From the NCBI GenBank assembly GCA_002451015.1, contig DKBB01000014.1, positions 4,518-10,349 of the forward strand: a DNA stretch of 5,832 nt. Reading direction: 5' to 3'. Positions 1 to 5,284 of the stretch are shown piece after piece (position 1 is the stretch's first letter; each line of letters begins with the position of its first letter). The translations under genes were made by a program, and so were the position numbers. This stretch comes from Acidobacteria bacterium UBA6911 (GTDB lineage Bacteria > Acidobacteriota > UBA6911). The notes under the pieces were generated by a model. The model did no database searches, was not told the origin of the DNA, and saw only the letters and a list, made by a program, of their open reading frames with translations.

Positions 1-285
1 GCCGGATACCCAGTGTTCAAAAAAAGTATTGCACACCCGGTCGCCGGCTTTGACGCTCCGTACTTCCGGACCGACCTCCATCACTTCACCGGCTCCATCC
101 GAAAGAGGGATTTGCGGCATTTTGAGCCGGGGATTGTAGAACCCCTTGACGGTCAATAAGTCGCGATAATTCAGGGACCATGCCTGCATCCGGATCAGAA
201 CCTGGTGCGGGCCGGGTTTGGGCACCGGACGGTCGACAACCTTTATGCTTTCCAACCCGAAATCTTCAATCTGGTAGGCTTTCAT
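1..285 (-). CDS. Zinc-independent medium-chain dehydrogenase/reductase (quinone oxidoreductase or alcohol dehydrogenase-like), N-terminal part
   Basis: Reading the minus strand from the ATG at 285 gives 95 residues beginning MKAYQIEDFGLESIKVVDRP and running off the left edge, so the Rossmann NAD(P)-binding half is not visible. What is seen is the GroES-like N-terminal domain of the MDR superfamily: a VPKPGPHQVLIRM strand (about residues 21-33), SLNYRDLLTVKG (38-49) and IPLSDGAGEV (58-67), then KAGDRV (77-82). In zinc alcohol dehydrogenases the first block carries a catalytic Cys and the second a GHE motif. Here these are Asn-Tyr and SDGAG, so catalytic zinc is very probably absent, as in the NAD(P)-dependent quinone-oxidoreductase-like branch. 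The substrate cannot be told. A ribosome site GGAG (minus strand, 294-291) lies 5 nt before the ATG. The gene is divergent from ilvC and has its own candidate promoter. Confidence 0.85.
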   Translation of the reverse strand, partial: MKAYQIEDFGLESIKVVDRPVPKPGPHQVLIRMQAWSLNYRDLLTVKGFYNPRLKMPQIPLSDGAGEVMEVGPEVRSVKAGDRVCNTFFEHWVSG

Positions 286-311
286 ATCTTCTCCATAGTC
301 AATGATCCATT

Positions 312-338
312 ATTATAGCGCGGCACCGGACATTGCAA
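312..338 (-). promoter_or_regulatory. Candidate sigma-70-type promoter for the minus-strand dehydrogenase gene
   Basis: On the minus strand, 317-312 reads TATAAT, a perfect -10 hexamer. TTGCAA at 338-333 matches the -35 consensus at four of six positions. The spacer is 15 bp, shorter than the usual 17. Transcription would start near 305, giving a leader of about 20 nt that contains the GGAG at 294-291. The perfect -10 and its placement support the call. The short spacer, and not knowing the organism's sigma factors, limit it. Confidence 0.45.
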
Positions 339-344
339 TCCTTC

Positions 345-373
345 CATTGATGATTGTCCGGACAGGCATTGAT
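345..373. promoter_or_regulatory. Operator-like palindrome TGTCCGGACA flanked by CATTGAT direct repeats
   Basis: A perfect 10-bp palindrome lies at 355-364. It is bracketed by two copies of CATTGAT (345-351 and 367-373), 22 bp apart, close to two helical turns. A further CCGGACA occurs at 326-332, inside the candidate promoter of the minus gene. Symmetric and phased repeats between divergent genes are a common layout for a regulator's binding site, but no regulator is visible and short palindromes arise by chance. The site could serve either gene or neither. Confidence 0.25.
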
Positions 374-445
374 AAAAAAATTATGCAGTATTCTCCAATT
401 TATTCGCACATAAACGCGGGCTATATGGTTAAATTACTCTTTTCA

Positions 446-462
446 ATACGCTGGAGGCGTAT
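446..462 (+). other. Small hairpin in the ilvC upstream leader
   Basis: ATACGC (446-451) and GCGTAT (457-462) are exact complements around a 5-nt loop, giving a 6-bp stem in RNA. It falls inside a 16-codon open frame (425-475, MVKLLFSIRWRRMEQA) whose second to eighth codons include Val, Leu, Leu and Ile. A ribosome stalled on those codons would cover the 5' arm. Whether this leader is translated is unproven, because no good ribosome site precedes 425. Confidence 0.3.
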
Positions 463-502
463 GGAACAGGCATGATGAATGACTTATAGAAATCACCCAA
501 TG

Positions 503-523
503 CAATCGGCCTGTGGCTGATTG
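503..523 (+). other. Hairpin just upstream of ilvC, possible leader structure
   Basis: CAATCGGC (503-510) pairs with GCTGATTG (516-523) through 8 bp, one of them a G-U pair, around the loop CTGTG. No U-run follows, so it is not a standard intrinsic terminator. The loop contains the GTG at 513 that could formally open the ilvC frame; being buried here and lacking a ribosome site argues against that start. An alternative pairing of ACAGGC (466-471) with GCCTGT (509-514) would disrupt this stem. Confidence 0.35.
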
Positions 524-548
524 GGACTACTTACATTTTAGAAGAAGA

Positions 549-553
549 GAGGA
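549..553 (+). promoter_or_regulatory. Ribosome binding site that fixes the ilvC start
   Basis: GAGGA ends 7 nt before the ATG at 561. The only longer in-frame option, GTG at 513, has no purine-rich site before it and would add 16 residues rich in charged and aromatic side chains that are not typical of the family. Confidence 0.8.
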
Positions 554-560
554 AATCAAC

Positions 561-1661
561 ATGGCGATCATCGACTTTGGCGGTGTTAAGGAAAAAGTCG
601 TAACAAGAAAAGAATTCCCGATGGCAAAGGCGCGCAAGGTACTCAAGAACGAGACGATTGCTGTGATCGGATACGGTGTCCAGGGACCTGCGCAGTCTTT
701 GAATATGAAAGACAACGGTTTCAACGTCATTGTAGGCCAATCCAAGAAATTCAAAGCGGATTGGGATCGAGCAAGAAAAGACGGATGGATTCCCGGCAAG
801 AACCTCTTCGACCTCGAAGAGGCTTCCGAACGGGGAACGGTTATTGAGTTTCTCGTTTCCGACGCGGCCCAGCGGGCCATCTGGCCGATTGTAAAAAAGC
901 ATTTGAAACCGGGAGACGCCCTCTATTTTTCTCACGGCTTTTCGATTGCCTATAAGGATCTGACCAAAGTGATCCCCCCGAAGGATGTGGATGTGCTGCT
1001 GGTGGCCCCCAAGGGTTCTGGAACTTCCGTCCGCCGAAACTTCCTTTCCGGCGCCGGCATCAATTCCAGTTTTGCCGTCGAACAGGATGCGACGGGACGG
1101 GCTATGGACCGCTGTATCGCTCTCGGAATCGCGATCGGCTCCGGCTACCTGTTCCCCACTACCTTCAAGAATGAGGTCTACAGCGACCTGACCGGTGAAC
1201 GCGGCGTTCTCATGGGGGCGATCGCCGGGGTCATGGAAGCCCAGTACGAGGTGTTGCGCAGGCACGGCCACAGCCCGAGCGAAGCTTTCAACGAAACGGT
1301 TGAGGAATTCACCGAGAGCCTGATCCGGTTGGTTGCCGAAAACGGCATGGACTGGATGTATGCCAACTGCTCCGCAACCGCCCAGAGGGGTGCGCTCGAC
1401 TGGAAGCCGAAGTTTAAAAAGGCCGTAATGCCCGTGTTCAAGGAACTGTACCAGAGAGTGGCTTCGGGAGCGGAGACAAAGCGCGTGCTGCAGTCCTGTG
1501 GCCGGTCGGATTACCAGGTCCAACTCACCAAGGAATTGAACCGAATGGCGAACTCGGAACTCTGGCGGGCAGGCACGGCAACCCGCAAGCTGCGTCCGAA
1601 AGAATCGGCCAAGAAAGATATTTCCAAGGCAAAAGGAGTCGGCGGCCGGGCGAAGAATTAA
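561..1661 (+). CDS. ilvC: Ketol-acid reductoisomerase (NADP+), short form
   Basis: This enzyme converts 2-acetolactate and 2-aceto-2-hydroxybutyrate to dihydroxy acids by Mg-dependent alkyl migration and NADPH reduction, in cytosolic valine, isoleucine and leucine synthesis. From the ATG at 561 the protein is 366 residues. The Rossmann motif GYGVQG is at 37-42, with GQSKKFK (59-65) as the probable NADPH-phosphate loop. Catalytic candidates are His125 (SHGF), Lys151 (APKGSG), Asp209 and Glu213 (SDLTGERG), Glu245 and Glu249 (FNETVEEF) and Ser271 (NCS), so the active site looks intact. Length fits a short form with one knotted domain, not the E. coli-type enzyme of about 490 residues. After the usual ending near LRP (344-346) comes a Lys/Arg-rich tail of about 20 residues. 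No ilvB, ilvN, ilvD or leu genes are in view. Upstream RNA structures may regulate it. Identity is near certain; cofactor preference is inferred. Confidence 0.96.
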   Translation: MAIIDFGGVKEKVVTRKEFPMAKARKVLKNETIAVIGYGVQGPAQSLNMKDNGFNVIVGQSKKFKADWDRARKDGWIPGKNLFDLEEASERGTVIEFLVSDAAQRAIWPIVKKHLKPGDALYFSHGFSIAYKDLTKVIPPKDVDVLLVAPKGSGTSVRRNFLSGAGINSSFAVEQDATGRAMDRCIALGIAIGSGYLFPTTFKNEVYSDLTGERGVLMGAIAGVMEAQYEVLRRHGHSPSEAFNETVEEFTESLIRLVAENGMDWMYANCSATAQRGALDWKPKFKKAVMPVFKELYQRVASGAETKRVLQSCGRSDYQVQLTKELNRMANSELWRAGTATRKLRPKESAKKDISKAKGVGGRAKN

Positions 1662-1679
1662 TCGCCAGGGTATATATTT

Positions 1680-1707
1680 GGAGTGCGGCAGGTTGCTGCC
1701 GCATTCC
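1680..1707. terminator. Strong intergenic hairpin between ilvC and the polyamine genes
   Basis: The arms 1680-1691 and 1696-1707 pair over 12 bp (one G-U) around the 4-nt loop GTTG. The hairpin starts 18 nt after the ilvC stop and ends 28 nt before the speB ATG. No U-tract follows on either strand, so it is not a textbook intrinsic terminator. It could mark the 3' end of ilvC mRNA, protect it from exonucleases, or lower read-through into speB. The stem is plain in the sequence; its role is inference. Confidence 0.4.
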
Positions 1708-1735
1708 GCAATCCGAATCATCCAAGAATATAGCC

Positions 1736-2650
1736 ATGACAGAGCGTGTACACTTCCAAAACCCTTGGAATTTTCTGGGACTCACGGAAGAGATTGCGGA
1801 TCCCGAACGCGCCCGCGGCTGGCTTCTGCCGATTCCGTATGAATCCACAACCTCCTACGGAGCGGGAACGAGAGACGCCCCGACCGCGATCCTGGAAGCT
1901 TCCCGACAGGTGGAACTCTACGACCTGGAGTTCGGCCGTGAACCTGTAATGGATTACGGCATCCACACCCTCCCCCCGATGGAACTCGTGCTTCGTTCTC
2001 CCGACACAATGATGCAGTCTATCGAGGATGTGGTTGCGTCCATTCTGCTGAACGCACAGCATCCGGAAGTTCTGGGTATACTCGGCGGCGAGCACAGCAT
2101 CTCTGCCGGAGTGGCTCGGGGCGCGGCACGCGCCCTGAAATCCGGCCAGCTTGTAGCCGTGCACGTGGATGCGCATGCGGATATGAGGGCGGAGTATGAA
2201 GGTTCTCCATACAGTCACGCCTGTGCCGCCAGGAGGATTGTGGAAGTTTGCCCGATTTACCAGATCGGGATTCGGAATATTTCAAGTGAAGAGGTTTCCT
2301 TCCTGAAGGGGCGGCAGGATGTCCGCACGGTTTTCAGTGCAGAGGCAAACGATCCCGGGGGACTGTATTTAAAAGATCTGGCGGAATTCGTAAGAGACAG
2401 GAATGTGTATTTAACGATCGACGTGGACGGATTGGACCCGTCGATAATGCCGGCAGTGGGAACGCCTGAACCCGGGGGAATTTCCTGGGAGCGCATGCTT
2501 GAAATTGCCCGGACAGTCTGCGTGAACGCTGCGGCTGTTCCGGTCTTTGATGTGGTGGAACTGGCGCCGGTGCCGGGTTTGCGGGCCCCTGATTTTTTAG
2601 TCGCTAAACTCGTTTACAAGGTGTTTTCATATATCCTGGCCGGGAAATAA
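1736..2650 (+). CDS. speB: Agmatinase-family ureohydrolase
   Basis: This is an arginase/agmatinase-fold binuclear manganese hydrolase that most likely cleaves agmatine to putrescine and urea in the cytosol. It has 304 residues, normal for the family. Metal ligands are all present: His120 (GGEHS), Asp145, His147 and Asp149 (DAHAD), and Asp229 and Asp231 (DVDGLDP). His161 in YSHAC and Glu275 in VVELAP match other conserved active-site positions. YSHAC resembles archaeal and deep-branching bacterial agmatinases, not E. coli SpeB. Related enzymes also use N1-aminopropylagmatine or other substituted agmatines, so the exact substrate is open. The ATG at 1736 is the first start in frame but has only a weak purine stretch (CCAAGAA) before it. 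The gene lies 74 nt after ilvC, past a hairpin, and 95 nt before the DHS-like gene. No arginine decarboxylase is in the window, so agmatine must come from elsewhere. Confidence 0.9.
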   Translation: MTERVHFQNPWNFLGLTEEIADPERARGWLLPIPYESTTSYGAGTRDAPTAILEASRQVELYDLEFGREPVMDYGIHTLPPMELVLRSPDTMMQSIEDVVASILLNAQHPEVLGILGGEHSISAGVARGAARALKSGQLVAVHVDAHADMRAEYEGSPYSHACAARRIVEVCPIYQIGIRNISSEEVSFLKGRQDVRTVFSAEANDPGGLYLKDLAEFVRDRNVYLTIDVDGLDPSIMPAVGTPEPGGISWERMLEIARTVCVNAAAVPVFDVVELAPVPGLRAPDFLVAKLVYKVFSYILAGK

Positions 2651-2734
2651 GTACATCCGCAAACAAAAACTTGGCTAAGGCCGGCACTCCAGGGGCTGTC
2701 CCATGTTAATGCATTATTTGTGAGAAATTAGGGG

Positions 2735-2740
2735 AAGGAG
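2735..2740 (+). promoter_or_regulatory. Strong ribosome binding site of the DHS-like gene
   Basis: AAGGAG ends 5 nt before the ATG at 2746, a near-consensus Shine-Dalgarno site. It contrasts with the poor sites before the flanking speB (1736) and decarboxylase (3985) genes, so this protein may be made at a higher rate than its neighbours. Confidence 0.8.
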
Positions 2741-2745
2741 AAAGC

Positions 2746-3903
2746 ATGGGCAAGATCAAAATGCTGAAGGATTTCAGAAGTCGTTATCCGCGCGAGTTCG
2801 CCGAGGGTAAAGAAAAGTATCTGCGCGGAAAGCGAATTCTTCCAAAACCGATTACCGGAAAAGAAACCCTGCCGGAACTGATCGACAGCACGATGCTGGC
2901 CTACAACGGAGCCCGCCTGAAGGAGGCCTGCCGTCTCTTCACTGAGAAGATGCTTGGCGCCAAAGTGACCATAGGCATGAGTCTGGCGGGTGCCATGACA
3001 CCGGCAGGACTCGGTTCTGCCGCTATTATTCCCCTTATTAAGGCCGGTTTTGTGGACTGGATTGTTTCAACCGGCGCAAACCTGTATCACGATCTGCACC
3101 ATGCACTGGACATGCCTCTGTACAGCGGATCGCCCTTTACCCGAGATCCGGAACTGAGAAGGGTCGGAGTGGTGCGCATTTACGATATCCTGATCGACAA
3201 CAACGAGGTCCTGACAGCAACGGATTTTGTCCTGAGAAAAGTTTTGATGCAGCAGGAGTTCCAGCATGAGATGGGTACGGCGGAACTGCATTATCTGCTG
3301 GGAAAGTATTGTGCGGAATTTGAGAGACAGACACGCCGAAAGGACACGTCTCTTCTGGCTGCCGCCTACCGGGCCGGTGTTCCCTGCTTCTGTTCTTCTC
3401 CCGGGGATTCCACCATCGGGATGAACATCGCAGGAGTCGAGCTTCGTGGGAACGGGTTGCGCATCAATCCGTCACGGGATGTCAACGAATCCACCGGGAT
3501 AGTCCTCGCAGCGAAACGGGCTGGGTACAAAACCGGTGCTCTTATGATAGGCGGAGGATCTCCGAAAAATTTCCTGCTCCAGACAGAACCCCAGATCCAG
3601 GAAGTTTTGTGTATTAAGGAAGAGGGGCACGATTTCTTTATCCAGTTCACCGATGCCCGCCCCGATACCGGCGGGCTTTCCGGAGCGACTCCTCATGAGG
3701 CCAGTACCTGGGGAAAGGTCGATCCCGAAAAGCTTCCCGATGCTATTGTCTGCTACCTGGATTCGACCATCGCTCTTCCCATTTTGACGCATTATGCCCT
3801 GGCCGGGCACAAACCGAGAAAGCTGAAGCGCCTTTACGATCGGCTTCCGGCATGCATAAATCTGGTTAAGAAGGAATTCGAAAAAAACAACCAGGAGTTC
3901 TAA
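2746..3903 (+). CDS. Deoxyhypusine synthase-like aminobutyltransferase, probable homospermidine synthase
   Basis: The protein has 385 residues and belongs to the deoxyhypusine synthase fold, which uses NAD to oxidise a polyamine and transfers its 4-aminobutyl group through an enzyme lysine. Visible motifs are STGANLYHDLHH (108-119), SPGDSTIGM (218-226), NPSRDVNES (241-249), GGGSPKN (269-275) and a block at 302-324 with DARPDTGG, SGATPHEAS and WGK. Lys274 in GGGSPKN aligns with the imine-forming lysine of the eukaryotic enzyme, so catalysis looks intact. Bacteria have no eIF5A, and bacterial members of this family have been linked to sym-homospermidine synthesis from putrescine. That is the likeliest role here, since the neighbours supply putrescine. 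It could also accept spermidine or agmatine. It lies 95 nt after speB and 81 nt before the decarboxylase, all in one direction, so one transcript is plausible. Family certain; product inferred. Confidence 0.88.
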   Translation: MGKIKMLKDFRSRYPREFAEGKEKYLRGKRILPKPITGKETLPELIDSTMLAYNGARLKEACRLFTEKMLGAKVTIGMSLAGAMTPAGLGSAAIIPLIKAGFVDWIVSTGANLYHDLHHALDMPLYSGSPFTRDPELRRVGVVRIYDILIDNNEVLTATDFVLRKVLMQQEFQHEMGTAELHYLLGKYCAEFERQTRRKDTSLLAAAYRAGVPCFCSSPGDSTIGMNIAGVELRGNGLRINPSRDVNESTGIVLAAKRAGYKTGALMIGGGSPKNFLLQTEPQIQEVLCIKEEGHDFFIQFTDARPDTGGLSGATPHEASTWGKVDPEKLPDAIVCYLDSTIALPILTHYALAGHKPRKLKRLYDRLPACINLVKKEFEKNNQEF

Positions 3904-3984
3904 AAAGGCAGCCGGCGGTCTGCAGTCCGGTGAATCGTCGCTGGCAGGTATTCAGAACACGGGTGACCATAAATCAAATAAACT

Positions 3985-5139
3985 ATGACAACGAAACAGG
4001 TCCGGAACAAAACGTCTCTTCTTAAAGAACTGGCTCAAAAACATGGAACACCTCTGTTTATCGTGGATCACGAAGCCATACGCGGCAATTATGCCGAATT
4101 CAGGCGGTGCCTGCCGCGGGTGCAGGCCTATTATGCCGTGAAAGCCAATCCGGACCCTGCCATAATCCGGACCCTCTATGATATCGGGGCCAGTTTCGAT
4201 GTCGCCTCTGTCGCCGAGTTCAATCTGGTCTATGGCAACATCCGCCATCTGCCTTCAAAGGAACGCCAGAACTTTGTGTGGGACAAGATCGTCTACTCCA
4301 ACCCCATCAAGGACACGCATACGTTGGAGGAACTGGACCGGTATAAGCCGCTGGTGGCTTTTGACAATTCCGAGGAAATCACAAAAATCCGCAAAAATGC
4401 GCCCCATGCGGGGCTTGTGCTTCGTATCCGTGTTCCCAATACGGGATCGATGGTCGAGTTGTCCAGCAAATTCGGCGCGTCTCCGGCCGAAGCCGTGAAT
4501 CTCATGGCCCGGGCGCATGACGCCGGCTTGACGGTTGAAGGCCTCGGGTTTCATGTCGGAAGCCAGTGTACGAATTTTGAAAACTATGTGCAGGCGGTTT
4601 CCACCTCCGCTTCGATTATGGAGGAGGCGGAGGCGCGCGGATACCCCATGCGATTGCTCGATATCGGAGGCGGATTCCCCGTCCGGTACGATCCGCATGT
4701 GCGACCATTCCGGGAACTGGCTAAAATTCTGAACAAGGAGCTGCATCGCCTCTTTCCCGCAAGCATGGAGATACTTGCGGAGCCCGGAAGGTTCATGGTC
4801 GGGTCGGCTGGAACCCTTGTGGCCGAGGTGATCGGGAAGTCCGAGCGGGACGGGAAGCGGTGCTACTATATCAACGATGGCATCTATCATACCTTTTCCG
4901 GCATACTGTTCGACCACTGCCAGTATCCGATCAAGGCTTTGCGAAAGGGTCCCAAAAGCATTTCCGCCGTGTTCGGTCCCACATGCGATGCCCTCGATAC
5001 CATCTCCCAGGCGGAAGAACTGCCGGAACTCCGGCTGGGCGACCTGGTTTACAGTGAAAACATAGGCGCATACAGCCACGCCTCTTCCACCTGTTTCAAC
5101 GGGTTCCCGCCGGCAAAAGTTGTACACGTGAATAGATAA
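3985..5139 (+). CDS. Fold-III PLP-dependent ornithine (or ornithine/lysine) decarboxylase
   Basis: This is an alanine-racemase-fold decarboxylase of the eukaryotic ODC type, 384 residues, expected to form putrescine from L-ornithine. Lys53 in YYAVKANPDP is the PLP Schiff-base lysine. FDVASVAEF (71-79), FHVGSQC (189-195, His190 over the PLP ring), DIGGGFP (226-232) and EPGRFMV (266-272) form the cofactor phosphate and ring contacts. In the second domain, Asp310 (FDHCQYP), Cys334-Asp335 (GPTCDALD) and Tyr363 match the residues that complete the dimer active site in ODC. Asp310 and Asp335 correspond to the pair that binds the distal amine (Asp332 and Asp361 in Trypanosoma brucei ODC), which favours a diamine product over diaminopimelate or carboxynorspermidine decarboxylation. 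Lysine as a side substrate cannot be excluded. An in-frame stop sits 3 nt before the ATG, so the start is fixed, yet no clear Shine-Dalgarno site precedes it. Last gene of the polyamine group. Confidence 0.85.
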   Translation: MTTKQVRNKTSLLKELAQKHGTPLFIVDHEAIRGNYAEFRRCLPRVQAYYAVKANPDPAIIRTLYDIGASFDVASVAEFNLVYGNIRHLPSKERQNFVWDKIVYSNPIKDTHTLEELDRYKPLVAFDNSEEITKIRKNAPHAGLVLRIRVPNTGSMVELSSKFGASPAEAVNLMARAHDAGLTVEGLGFHVGSQCTNFENYVQAVSTSASIMEEAEARGYPMRLLDIGGGFPVRYDPHVRPFRELAKILNKELHRLFPASMEILAEPGRFMVGSAGTLVAEVIGKSERDGKRCYYINDGIYHTFSGILFDHCQYPIKALRKGPKSISAVFGPTCDALDTISQAEELPELRLGDLVYSENIGAYSHASSTCFNGFPPAKVVHVNR

Positions 5140-5194
5140 AGCCGTTGCACGTTATGGCGTTTCTCGTTTAAACGTTAACAGCCGCGTTTCCGAT

Positions 5195-5220
5195 ATGCCC
5201 GTTATGCGCCTGCATGCGCC
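5195..5220. repeat. Short helically phased repeats upstream of ackA
   Basis: ATGCGCC occurs at 5204-5210 and 5214-5220, preceded by the partial copy ATGCCC at 5195-5200. The spacings of 9 and 10 bp are about one DNA turn. They sit in the 145-bp gap between the decarboxylase and ackA, 64 nt before the ackA ATG. They could be binding sites for a regulator on one face of the helix or chance. The gap also has the palindrome CGTTTAAACG at 5165-5174. No convincing promoter was found. Confidence 0.3.
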
Positions 5221-5284
5221 GGGTAATGTATCAACAGGATGCCAGTGCCGTCGGCGCTTAAATGATATTTTAAGGATCTGTTTT

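Noticed and set aside
369..394. TTGATA (369-374) with TATTCT (389-394) as an ilvC promoter
   Set aside because: The spacer is only 14 bp and the -10 match is weak. Other pairings in this AT-rich stretch were no better, so no ilvC promoter is called.
513..560. GTG at 513 as the ilvC start, adding 16 residues
   Set aside because: It has no ribosome site and lies in the loop of a hairpin, whereas the ATG at 561 has GAGGA at a proper distance and begins at the family's usual N-terminus.
531..1721. A 396-codon open frame on the minus strand opposite ilvC
   Set aside because: It lies almost wholly antisense to a clearly conserved ilvC, has no recognisable domain, and is explained by the codon bias of the real gene leaving the opposite frame free of stops.
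1718..2218. A 166-codon minus-strand frame opposite speB
   Set aside because: Same situation as the other antisense frames: the translation has no known motif and the sense gene explains the sequence.
2707..2716. Palindrome TAATGCATTA before the DHS-like gene as an operator
   Set aside because: It is an isolated AT-rich 10-mer with no second copy nearby and no matching promoter hexamers, so chance is an adequate explanation.
4255..5127. A 290-codon open frame on the minus strand opposite the decarboxylase
   Set aside because: It is antisense to a conserved PLP enzyme with all motifs intact, and its translation shows no family features.
5244..5258. AGTGCC/GGCGCT hairpin upstream of ackA as a terminator for the decarboxylase
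   Set aside because: The stem is only 6 bp including a G-U pair, has a 3-nt loop, and is followed by mixed A/T sequence without a T-run.
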